Part shown: one piece after another, positions 35,936 to 46,739 of the stretch
Layout: every line of letters begins with the position of its first letter
How positions within the stretch are numbered: the stretch's first letter is position 1
Source of the DNA: Sambucus nigra
Taxonomy: Eukaryota; Streptophyta; Magnoliopsida; Dipsacales; Adoxaceae
Direction: 5' to 3'
Assembly: GCA_949130495.1 (NCBI GenBank)
Contig: OX422211.1
Coordinates: 444,486,219-444,550,218 of the forward strand
Length of the DNA stretch: 64,000 nucleotides
Made by a program: the position numbers and the translations under genes
The notes under the pieces: generated by a model
Seen by the model: the letters and a program-made list of their open reading frames with translations, nothing else
Told to the model about the DNA's origin: nothing
Databases searched by the model: none

Positions 35936-36466
35936 GGATCCCTCATCGAGGGAAATTTATCAGAGGAAAAGACAGTGTGGAGCCTCTTCGTCGACGGGTC
36001 CTATTGCGAAAGCGAAAGTGGGGCTGGATTAATAGTGTCAGTACCAGACGGTACAGACATCGAGTACACCCTGAGGTTCAACTTCAAAGCCTCCAACAAT
36101 GAGTCTGAATATGAGGCCCTGATAGCAGGGCTCTCCTTGGCCAAGTCCCTTAGTTTCGGCTAGATTTTGGTCCATAGTGATTCGAGGCTAGTAGTGAACC
36201 AGATACTAGGAGCCTACGAGGCCAAGGATGAACGGATGGCCAAGTACCTTGAGAAAGTAAGGTCAATACTGAAGAGCTTCAGAGAAGAGAAATTAAATAG
36301 GATACCTAGGCATGACAATGGCCGAGCCGATGCACTTGTCAGGCTGGCCTCAGCAACTAGGACAGATATCAGGAGGACGGTCCCTGTGGAAATTTTACTT
36401 CGACCAACTATTGAATATGCTGAGGGAATACTTGGAACTTGCTTAAATGTTTCTAAGGAAGCTTAA
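35936..36466 (+). pseudogene. Tat second (plant/archaeal-type) RNase H
   Basis: Same frame as the preceding pol part. WSLFVDGSYCESESGAGLIV, then NNESEYEALIAGL, VHSDSRLVVNQI and NGRADALVRLAS supply the D-E-D-D catalytic set of the additional RNase H that defines the Tat lineage. In-frame stops at 36161 and 36464 interrupt it. In functional elements it lies between the gypsy RNase H and integrase of the polyprotein. Confidence 0.9.
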
Positions 36467-37686
36467 TGGATGGACCCTATGATCAGATACATTAAAGAGG
36501 GTGAGATGCCAGAAGCAAGGTAAGAAAGGAAGAAGTTGAGATACAGAGCTGCGAAATTCACTATCATCGGAGACACCTTGTACAAAAAGGGGGTTTTCCT
36601 CCCCTTACTTAGGTATGTGCACCCATCTGAAGTCCCATTCATTTGACAAGATGTGCATGAGGGGTCGTATTCAAGCCATGTTGGGGGTAGGTCTTTGGCG
36701 AAGAGGATAGTATCCCAGGGGTACTGGTGGCCGACCTTGGGGAAAGATGCCACGGCATATGTAAAAAAGTGTGATGAATGTCAAAGATTTTCCACCATCC
36801 CTCACCAACCCCATCAGCCTCTTACCTCTATTACATCCCCATGGCCATTTGCAGTGTGGGGGATCGACCTAGTAAGCCCCTTACCTAGGGCCATCAATAA
36901 CTATCGGTTCCTTATCGTGGCAATTGACTATTTTTCAAAATGGGTGGAGGCAGAGCCAATGGTCACGATTACCGAACAGAAGACCTTTCAGTTCATCTGA
37001 AAAAGTATTATATGCAGATATGGTCTCCCCAACACCCTCATATCGGATAACGGGACTCAATTCAAGAATACATCTCTAGAGAATTACTGTGAAAGGGTGA
37101 GTATCAAACAATTCTTCTCTACTCCAGGCCGACCACAAGCCAATAGGAAAACGGAAGTTATAAATAGGACAATCCTAGATGGGATCAAGAAGAGACTTGA
37201 GGAGGAAAAAGGAAGATGGGTTGAGGAGTTATATGTTGTACTGTGGGCCTACAGGACGACGGAAAATACCTCTATCGGAGAAACCATGTTCGTGATAGCT
37301 TATGGCTCAGAAGCCGTCATCCCCACCGAGATTAGGTTTCCTACTCACAGGGTCCAAATGTATGACCCCAGAGAAATATGGACGAGAGGAGACTTGACTT
37401 AGACCTGATTAAGGAAAGGAGGGAAGACATCGAGATAAAGCAAGCCGCCTACCATCAGAGGACTACAAGGTTTTACAACCAGAGGGTGAAGCAGTGGCCA
37501 ATTGCAGTGGGGGACTTAGTCCTCAAAAAGACTTGGCAGAAGCCCAACAAGCTCCACCCAAACTGGCATGGCCCATATAGGGTCATCAATGAAGTGGTTC
37601 CTGGAACCTATAGACTAGAAAACCTAGAAGGGGAACCCTTTTCCAACCCCTGGAATGCAGACCATTTGAAGAAATACTATCACTAA
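36467..37686 (+). pseudogene. Tat integrase, broken
   Basis: The HHCC zinc-binding part reads HEGSYSSH and CDEC (36650-36785). The catalytic core shows GIDLVSP, ISDNGTQFKN and TEVINRTILDGI for the D, D, E triad. A C-terminal WHGPYRVINEVV segment ends at 37686 (HLKKYYH). Stops lie near 36521, 36644 and 36998, and a frameshift occurs near 37390. The protein would insert the element DNA into the chromosome. No chromodomain is present, as expected for Tat. Confidence 0.9.
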
Positions 37687-37799
37687 TTTTGTAAAGTCCT
37701 ATCGGACCACAGTTGTAATGAATGTGTTGCACTTGGAATATTAATGAGAATGGTCCCTCACGTTGTGTTTGATTAATTCTAGTGCGATTGGGGTGATAC

Positions 37800-39345
37800 T
37801 CATTAAGACCATCCTCGGCTATAATGAGGGTCAATGGTGTGGACGACCCCTCTTTTTCCCTCAAGAAAGATGAGGGGGGACTTAATTGAAAAACCATTAA
37901 GTTGGTAAAAACCACCCTCGGCTATAATGGGGGTCAATGGTGGGGACGACCCCTCATTTTCCCTCAAGAAAGACGAGGGGGGACTTAATAGAAAAAACCA
38001 TTAAATTGGTAAAAACCACCCTCGGCTATAATGAGGGTCAATGGTGGGGACGACCCCTCCTTTGCCCTCAAGAAAGATGAGGGGGGACTTGATTGAAAAC
38101 ATCATTAAGTTGATGGAAAACCACCCTCGGCTATAATAAGGGTGAACGGTGGGGACGACCCCTCCTTTGCACTCAAGAAAGACGAGGGGGGACTTGATTG
38201 AAAAAAACCATTAAGTTGGTAAAAATCACCCTCGGCTATAAAGAGGGTCAATTGTGGGGATGACCCCTCCTTTACCCTCAAGAAAGACGAGGGGGGACTT
38301 GATCGAAAACATCATTAAATTGATGGAAAACCACCCTCGGCTAAAATGAGGGTCAATGGTGGGGACGACCCCTCATTTTCCCTCAAGAAAAACGAGGGGG
38401 GCCTTGATTGAAAAAAACCATTAAGTTGATAAAAACCACCCTCGGCTACAATGAGGGTCAATGGTGGGGACGACCCCTCCTTTGCCCTTAAGAAAGACGA
38501 GGGGGGACTTAATTGAAAACATCATTAAGTTGGAGGAATCCACCCTCGGCTATAATGAGGGTCAATGGTGGGGACGACCCCTCCTTTGCCCTAAAAAAGA
38601 CGAGGGGGACTTGATTGAAAAAACCATTAAATTGGTAAAAACCACCCTCGGTTATAATGAGGGTCAATGGTGGGGACGACCCCTTCTTTACCCTCAAGAA
38701 AGACGAGGGGGGACTTGATCGAAAACATCATTAAATTGATGGAAAACAACCATCGGCTATAATGAGGGTCAATGGTGGGGACGACCCCTCCTTTTCCCTC
38801 AAGAAAGACGAGGGGGGACTTGATTGAGAAAAACCATTAAGTTTGTAAAAACCACCCTCGGCTATAATGAGGGTCAATGGTGGGGATGACCCCTCCTTTG
38901 CCCTCAAGAAAGACGAGGGGGGACTTAATTGAAAACGTCATTAAGTTGGTGGAATCCACCCTCGGCTATAATGAGGGTCAATGGTGGGGACGACCCCTCA
39001 TTTTCCCTCAAGAAAGACAAGGGGGGACTTGACTGAAAAAACCATTAAATTGGTAAAAACCACCCTCGACTATAATGAGGGTCGATGGTGGGGACGACCC
39101 CTCCTTTGCCCTCAAGAAAGACGAGGGGGGACTTGATTGAAAAAAACCATTAAGTTGGTAAAAACCACCCTCGGCTATAATGAGGGTCAATGGTGGGGAC
39201 GACCCCTCCTTTGCCCTCAAGAAAGACGAGGGGGGACTTAATTGAAAAAACCATTAAATTGGTAAAAACCACCCTCGGCTATGATGAGGGCAAATGGTGG
39301 GGATGACCCCTCCTTTACCCTTAAGAAAGACGAGTGAGGGGTTAG
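37800..39345 (+). repeat. 15-copy tandem array (about 105 bp) in the Tat 3' region
   Basis: Fifteen units begin near 37806, 37909, 38015, 38120, 38225, 38329, 38434, 38539, 38641, 38745, 38849, 38955, 39058, 39163 and 39267. Each contains ACCCTCGGCTATAATGAGGG, GGGGACGACCCCTC and CTCAAGAAAGACGAGGGGGG. Each unit has self-complementary ACCCTC/GAGGGT arms. Copies differ by scattered changes and small indels. Tandem arrays in the 3' untranslated region are known in Tat elements. Confidence 0.95.
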
Positions 39346-40090
39346 TGATATTGTTAATTTAAAAGCATCACAATGCAAGTCATACAAGAGACAAGTATAG
39401 AAAGACAGCAAGAGGCATTATATTACAGAATGTTAATATTTGTTCAATAAAATTAAGGTAGAAAAATATTGGTTAAATGAAGAGGGTATGGGCTACAGAC
39501 AGCCCCCCTATGGAGCAACGTCAGAGGGCAAGGCCTCAACATCTACGGGAGATTCTTCTATGATCAAGACAGGCCGAGCCTCAGACGTGCCTGTGCCTTC
39601 TACATGCTGAGATTCCACTTGAGCTAGGGCTTCAGCAATAAGGGGATCGTCTAGTTGAACTGCCTCAAGAGAGGGGCGGACAGACGACACTGCATTAGCG
39701 AACTTTAGGACGACCCATCGACAGGCCGTCCTAATTCCCCTCTCCAAGTATTCAAGACTGAAGCCTTGAAACTCATCCGTAAGTTTGTAGGCCTCAATAG
39801 CATCGACCTCTGCCTTCTTCACGGACTCGGTTAGATCATTCTTGAATTGAGCACTCAGAGCCTCTTCCTTTGCCTTGAAGATATCATCTCTAGCCTTCAG
39901 ATCGGCATCATACTGCTTCGTTAGCTCGTCCAAGACCCTTGCATGTTTGGTCCTCACACTCTCCAGCTCGGCCCTTTCAGTCTCTAGCTCTCTGCAGATC
40001 AGCCTCGTGCTGAATATCCCTCTTGGCTTCGTGAAATTTTTGTTGGTTTTCAGCCATCCACTTAGTGACCGAGGTAAAAGCACAGACAGA

Positions 40091-40204
40091 CTGCACAGAA
40101 AAAGACACTAGTTAAGAGGCCGAGGAAACAGTTGGTGAAAAATTCAAACTAAGTGAAATGAAAATAAATACATGAGCCAGAGTGTGCAGACCATAGTCAT
40201 ACAC
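40091..40204 (-). other. Predicted intron 2 of the antisense gene
   Basis: 114 bases, donor AAG|GTGTATG and acceptor TTTTTCTGTGCAG, U-rich on the sense strand. It separates codons cleanly (phase 0: PPTK before, SVCAF after). Confidence 0.6.
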
Positions 40205-40601
40205 CTTGGTCGGGGGCATCTTTGATAGGAAATCAATGTCGGCAGCCGAGGGGGCAGAGAACATAGAAGCTTTGGACGCCCTCAGATTGGCTATCAGGGA
40301 ATACGGCTCAGCCTTCAAAAATGCCAAGTTATGGGACCAGAAGGCCCCATGCTGGAAGAGGAACCAGTCCCCTCAGATGACTCCACCCTCGCCCTCGTCC
40401 TAGAATCCGACCGAGGGTCATCAAGGACTTCAGGCTCTTTTCTTTTATGACTGTCGGCGGTCGACTCAACAAGTGACGGCCCCACGGCCTTTCACTTCCT
40501 CAAAGCCTGCTGAGGCTCCTTGCCTTTCTTCTTGCCTAGACCAGACAGTAAGCTTGGGGCAGTCATTTCCTAAAGATGTTCAGAGATACCTGCAGGACGA
40601 C

Positions 40602-40694
40602 CTGAAAAGGAGACGACACATCAGAAAAATACAGAGGCAAAGATGAAAAACTTGGATAAAAGCAAAGATTGAGCAAAAAATAATAATAACTCAC
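40602..40694 (-). other. Predicted intron 1 of the antisense gene
   Basis: 93 bases, donor CTAT|GTGAGT and acceptor CTCCTTTTCAG, with a TTATTATTATTTTTT run typical of plant introns. Joining keeps the reading frame (phase 1). Confidence 0.65.
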
Positions 40695-41857
40695 ATAGCT
40701 CTGTCAAGGGGCCGACCCTCAGACCAGCTTCTTTAAGGAACTGAGGGGTCATCAGATCTTCAAACTTTGTAAATCCACCCTCTTTCCCTCGTTCTCTCAG
40801 ATACTCGACTATGTCCTTTTCATCCAGACTAAGTCCAGGGTCTGACCTAGCCTTCATAGAAGGGTTAGACCATCTCCTTAGAACGCTCAGACCATCGTCC
40901 AAAGGCTGAGCCTCGGCAGTAAATTCCCATTCCCCAGATATGAAGAAAAATCTCTTCTTCCAGTCGTGGTTAGAGGTTTGCACCACGTGGAGAAGTTTTT
41001 TCTTAGACCTCCTCGCCCCCAGATGATAGTACCCAGGCTGTTTGGACGAGGAATTGATATTATAACAAGCCAAAAACACATCGTCTGAAGGCTCATCAGT
41101 GAAGGTATTCTTTCACAAAGAGACATAGTCGAGGATCGTTCTCCAGGAGTTGGGAGGAAGTTAAGAGGGGACAACGCTGAGGGCTGACAGTATACAGTAT
41201 ATTGACTATGGAAGGGTGCAGAAGGAACCTAACACCGACCTTAAACATCTGTTCATACACTGCGATCTCTCCCTCGTCACCCTCAAATACTTTCTCAGAC
41301 TCAGAGGGGACCATCATACTTATGTTGAGGGGCACCCCAAATGTATACCTCCACAGCAAGAGGTCACGATCCCTAACGGTGGAAACGTAAGCCGAGGCAT
41401 GGGATGTGTTAACTTGGTCAGCGTCTGAGTCCTCACCATCATCCTCAGTCCCCTCTCCCTCGGCCTCATCACCTGTCAGAGGTCCATGAGGAAAGGCCAT
41501 CTGGAAGGCATGAGAGGATAAAGTTGTCACAGGAACAGCCTTGAAAGGGACTACTCCCTCGTCCTCTCAGCTTGGGCTAAGAACATACGTCTCTCTCCTC
41601 CCAGAAGGCCCAGCGCCAGTTGGTGACGATGCTCTCTCATCCATCTCTCCTGAACGACTCTCGGCTGGACGACAAGACGACCCACAAGACTCAAATGGTA
41701 ATATTGTGGCTAATGGAATGGGAAAAATGGGTCGTACCCAATTCGGGTCAGCCCCTCGTCTTCTCTCCTCCTCTTCCTCTATCCGTCTAATCTCTACAAA
41801 GAACTTCTCTCTCAGGGATGGGAATTCCTCGGCTAAATTATAAAGCCTCTTAAGCAT

Positions 41858-42255
41858 TAAAGGGAAGACACTACACTTGAAAGAATTTGGCTAGCCCAAT
41901 TACAAACAAGTTCATAGTTGACCAAAATGGACTTTTGGATTAAAACCAAGGAAACTAAGGGTTTTAACCAAGAACACTCAAGAACAAGACGCTGGAGAAG
42001 AACACCGAAAAGTTATGAAATAACCAGAGAAAAATCCAGCCCTACAGGCCTAAAACAGTCGAAGTGTAAAAAATAATGGAATATAAAGAGGGAACTACGA
42101 CAGAAGGATTACCTGAGAAGGAATAGCAAGACTGCCAAACTCGAAATGTTAAAGATTGCAGAAATGGTGGTTTATCTGTTGAGAAACTAGAGAGAGAAAT
42201 CTTGGGCGCGAAGAAGAAGAAGTAGAGGGTGATTGTTTCAAAAATCCTTTAAATA
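41858..42255 (-). promoter_or_regulatory. Promoter and leader of the antisense gene
   Basis: Minus strand TATTTAAAGG at 42255-42246 is TATA-like, followed by a CT-rich leader with TTTCTCTCTCTAGTTTCTC. A CAG|GTAATC donor at 42112 and a TCTTTCAAG acceptor near 41883 could frame a leader intron of about 230 bases. The start codon is at 41857. The assignment rests on motifs only. Confidence 0.45.
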
Positions 42256-42487
42256 CTTTATCATAAGTGGGCCCAGTAGTCAATACAAGGTGCATCCCAC
42301 GAGGAGGGCATCATTAGGGCACAAAGTCCCAAGCAAACTGTGCAGTCGCCATGCTTAGGAAACTGGAACAATAATGGATATCTGCCTAAGTGTCACATCA
42401 GCCTGACAGGTGTCATTCACCTAACTGATCATACACTCATCTCACCTGCAACACTATCCCTCAGCCATCTCAATAACATCTATGGCT

Positions 42488-42503
42488 AAGGGCTGGGGGT
42501 GAT
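42488..42503 (+). other. Polypurine tract of the Tat element
   Basis: AAGGGCTGGGGGTGAT directly precedes the 3' LTR start TGATATACCC. Confidence 0.8.
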
Positions 42504-43695
42504 TGATATACCCATACATACCCTCGGTCAGGCCGAGGGAGCCCTCCACCAAGTCGAGCCCAAGATGGTCTCGTGACCCTTCAAGGGGCCGACCCTTCAT
42601 CAGGCCCAGACAACCCTTAAAGGGGCCGACCCTTCATCGGGCCCGGACGACCCTTCAAGGGGCCGACCCCTCATCAGGCCCAGATGACCCTGCAAGGGGC
42701 CGACCCCTCATCAGGCCCAGATAACCCTTTAAGGGGCCGACCCCTCATCATGGTCCAGAAGACCCTTCAAGGGGCCGACCCCTCATCATGGTCTAGACAA
42801 CCCTTCAAGGGGCCGACCCCTCATCAGTCCTGGATGACCCTTCAGGGGGACGACCCTTCATCAGGCCCAGACGACCCTTCAAGGGGCCGACCCCTCATCA
42901 GGCCCAGACGACCCTTCAAGGGGCTGACCCCTCATCATGGTCCAGACGACCCTTCAAAGGGTCGACCCCTCATCAGGCCCGGACGAACCTTCAGGAGGCC
43001 GACCCTTCATTAGGCCCAGACGACCTTTCAAGGTGCTGACCCTTCATCAGGCTCAGACAACCCTCTGAGGGTACGACAGTACGAGGCCTAAATTAGGCCA
43101 GACTCACTGCCAGAAGGAACTTTGCCCTCGGATTCATATCATAGGCCGAGGGTGACAGCATCATAGCGCGTGGTTTAGGAGATGCGTGGAACAGTGCGCG
43201 TGAGGCTCACATAGCACGTGGAAGACCGTTATAACAATACCACCCCCTCACGTGAGGGAATATTATGTCATCATTTGGCATCTACAGGTGTCAACAGGAG
43301 ATTGGCTAGATCATCATTCACATGCACTATGCATACTTGGGGGGTACACTACACCCCCCAAGACCTATATATACTTGTGACCTACAACCCTACAAAGGGA
43401 TTGATCAAAAATTATAACCCTAGCTGAAACTCTGCTTGTACACATAGTAGAGAGAGAAAGTGAGCTTATGTGCATTGTATCCAAGGCCATTAGTGCCCAT
43501 ACTTAGTGGATCACAAACTCACAGTGGATGTAGGCCTAATTGGTTGAACCACTATACATCATTGTTTTATTCCTCTTATACTCATCTCCTTCTACACACT
43601 TACACACATACACACTTATACATCTATGGCTGCCTGGTACTTATAGTTTGAGCTCATCATCATTTATCTCGTGGTGCTGAATCTCAACATCATCA
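42504..43695 (+). repeat. 3' LTR of the Tat element
   Basis: 1192 bp, starting TGATATACCC and ending CATCATCA. It carries about 13-14 copies of the 37-bp minisatellite (42574-43078), slightly more than the 5' LTR. The G-box palindrome and TATA are kept. Confidence 0.92.
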
Positions 43696-43701
43696 ATAAA
43701 T

Positions 43702-46700
43702 TATGACACCCCGCCTAATTAAATACCTGGCGATCACTCCTTTATTAAATTAAAATCAAGGTGAACAGTTGGTTTATTCTTAGCATCACTGTCGTAAAAA
43801 TAACTTTTCCAACTTAAACACCCTAATTAATTAAGCTAAGTGTCAAAGCCATTTTTTTAGACATTACTATCCAAATTTTTATTTTATAAACCAAGATTTA
43901 AATATATACAATAATTCAATATTAAAGAATCACACCACAATTTTCCTGGAACATATAATCCAAATAAATTAAACATTCAACAACTAAATCCCAACATTTA
44001 AAATTTAAAGTAAAACATCCAGACACTAATAAATCCCAAGTGACAATACTAAAAATAAATGAATCACAATGTCCAATAAAACAAATGGATAGTGGAAACG
44101 GGCGACACATGCCCAACTGAATAAATAAGCTAGGAGTGGAATCAAATAAATGAAGTTGTCTAAGCAAGAGGCCTGCAACTCCCACCTAAGTTGCAGCGCG
44201 TTCCTTCCAAAGGATCCTATGCAAGATGCCCCTGTGGCTGGGCACCTGTAATATATACATATATATACAAGAGAGAAAGGAAAATAGAAACGGGTCAGAG
44301 CCCGATAGTGTAAATGATTTAAAATTCGTTTAGCAAGTATTTAAAATGTTTACAAGCCAATGCAACAAATATTAGTGCGACACTCTCTTGAGAAATTCTC
44401 ACCTCTCTTCTAATGTGCACACCTATCGCACTAACCTTCCCAACGATTTATCTTATCTTATATCGCACTAATATTTCCAATGGTTTAACTTATCTTGGAT
44501 TACTCGTAAGATCTAAAACTGACCAATATAATTGTTTAAGAGGAAAATTTCATTCAGTAACAAAGATCTCATTTTTAACTTTATTTATTAATAAAGTTTC
44601 CCAGCGTCATATTATACTTTTCAAAACAAGTATTTCCAATTTGAAATCATTATTCATTTCTTACTTACCATAAACACAATAGGAAGTTCCACATTTCAGA
44701 ATTTCATATATATATTAAATACTCGTATAATATATATATTCTAACAGCACCCCACATAAAAATTATGGTGCGTGCATACTCTGCTATCCAATCCCGTATC
44801 ACTCGTACTAAGGGAAATACAAGTTCGGAATCACTCTCGAACTGTATTAAATAAAACACAAACAATATTGAGGCAAAGCATAGATTCCAAGTCTCTAAGA
44901 GGATAGCACATGCCCCCACGTCTCTTAGGACCGTCTGAACTATCGATTTGATAGCCTGTACCAAGGATTTCTATCTTCTAGGGTACAAGTCAATATCCCC
45001 CATAAAGGTCCCATCGAGATAAGACTGTCCCAGCGCGGTAACCTCAGGGATAGCAAGTAGCGCGGGCACGATTTTCACACATAGATAGTATATGCATAAA
45101 CACAGTCATATAACTAAACTACTATTACCGTATCAAATTAGGTACATCTATAATCCCATAGCTACGACATTTGTCCTTATTTCTCATTATTTAGTTGTCA
45201 CATATAACCGTTCATTTCTTACTTTAATTTGAGGGATCATTCCAACTTATTGTGTAACACTCATGGACCCTATCCTCCCAAGTGTAGAATTCAGTAGGTA
45301 ATCGAATTTCCAACGTAACTATCTTACGCGTCTCTCCCCTTAATACATAATTTCATCGTCCCTTATATGTAAATATCCCAAAAATACAACTCTCGTTTTA
45401 CATTAAAGGTCCCATAATTATTTATAAGTCCTACTGGATTTCTTTATCTCCTAAAACATTTTAATAAGGGCTTCCAAGGATTATTTCTAATTAAATTGAA
45501 TTCAACTAATTTAAAAAGGGGAAATATGAAACTGCCAGAAGGGGTCGATCGATCGAGGGCTGGGGCTCGATCGATCGAAGCTCTTGGCTCGATCGATCGA
45601 TCAAGCAGGTATGGCAAATTCTGCAGGAAACCAGTTACGGGTTCTATCACACAACCTCATCCAAATCCAGATTTTCACACCCAAACTCCCTAAAATTTGT
45701 ACTATAATCAATATACACCCATATTATTCATCTTCTACGTAAAGCATGCAATTTTTTTCATCAGTAACCATGGATTAATAGGCCAAAACTTCATAAAAAT
45801 CTCAAGAACCCTAGAATTTCTTTAACATGGTTCTAATCATTCTTTTTCCAGAAATTTCTACTCTTAATTCAAAAAAATTTCGTGGTTAAGCCTCTACATA
45901 TAAAAGGGTTTCCAGATTATCATTCAAATCATTACTACATGCGATTTTCCTATCTCCAACATGAATTTTTCTTCTAGCAAACTCATCCTAATCACCCTAG
46001 ACTAACATGAACGATGAATTAACGAAATTAAGCAATATAAATACTTGCCTGGGATTTTTAGAGTTCTGATTTGATGACGAATTTGGTGTGGTTGCATTCC
46101 CCGTCGCGCGATCTACGCGTTGGTGGTGGTGGCGGCGCAACCGGATGGATTTTTGGACTAGAATTTGCTTTGAAAGCTCTCTCCTTCCCTCTCCTATGGT
46201 CGTCACTTGTCTTTGGTTGTTTTAACCCTAGAAGGCAACCTTAGACATCTGATATAACCCTTGAAATTTCGTGGGTTTAATTACCCAAAAATATAAAATG
46301 TCCAAAATGCCCTCCCGGGGAACTAATTAAGCCTAAAAATGCCCCGAGGTCCAAACTAAACCCCCGGGTACACTTTTCTGACTATCTCGACCCTTCCGGA
46401 CACTTTGGCGTGCTCAAAACGACCATACGAGCAACTTATAATATATTCACTTTTATTAATCAATATTTAGTCCCGACGCGACACTGGCGCGTCCCGACTC
46501 AAATTTCCAAAATTGTCATTTTATTCACTCTTGACATTTAATAGAACCAATATTATATTACTTTACTCATTAGTAATATTCAACAACAAGTTTCCCATAA
46601 TTACTAACTCACATCACGTTAATAATTATAAAGTAATTAATTTCTGGATTTATATTAAATTAATAACTCACATTAAATTTAATAAATTCCCAAATTAATA

Positions 46701-46725
46701 TTGCATAAAAATACGAGGTATTATA
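43702..46725 (-). repeat. 3' LTR of the Tekay element
   Basis: 3024 bp. Both outer dinucleotides have mutated (TATGACACC start, GGTATTATA end, against TGTGACACC and GGTATTACA in the partner). It contains a GATCGATC cluster at 45546-45605 with three motifs. Confidence 0.93.
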
Positions 46726-46739
46726 TACTTCCCCCCTAA
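46726..46739 (-). other. Polypurine tract of the Tekay element
   Basis: Minus strand reads TTAGGGGGGAAGTA next to the LTR start. Confidence 0.85.

Larger units (their letters stand above)
39508..41857 (-). pseudogene. Antisense, intron-containing gene carried by the Tat element
   Basis: Opposite to gag-pol. Exon 1 runs 41857-40695, intron 1 is 40694-40602 (GTGAGT...TTTTCAG), exon 2 is 40601-40205, intron 2 is 40204-40091 (GTGTAT...CTGTGCAG), and exon 3 ends at the stop at 39508. The N-terminus is Glu/Arg-rich (EEFPSLREKFFVEIRRIEEE). The middle (FKVGVRFLLHPSIVNILYTV, KKRFFFISGEWEF) resembles plant proteins named 'putative gypsy type transposon' (PF04195-like). Exon 3 is a long coiled coil (ELETERAELESVRTKHARVL) with an acidic tail. 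Splicing keeps phase at both introns. Lesions: an in-frame TGA at 41567, a one-base shift near 41112, stops in exon 2 and shifts near 40340 and 40000. The biochemical role of this protein type is unknown. The domain name rests on memory of the family only. Confidence 0.7.
30411..43695 (+). mobile_element. Tat-lineage Ty3/gypsy element, whole unit
   Basis: A 13.3-kb element with LTRs at 30411-31567 and 42504-43695. It has a PBS-like sequence after the first LTR and a polypurine tract before the second. Gag and pol are on the plus strand, with dual RNase H domains, the hallmark of the Tat lineage. After pol come a tandem array and an antisense gene, both known kinds of cargo in this lineage. 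Its base composition is visibly richer in G+C than the surrounding DNA. It sits in the 5' LTR of the outer chromovirus, and no simple 5-bp duplication is preserved. All reading frames are broken. Confidence 0.92.

Noticed and set aside
37800..39345. CRISPR-like appearance of regular repeats
   Set aside because: Units are contiguous 105-bp tandem copies without unique spacers, in a eukaryotic retrotransposon.
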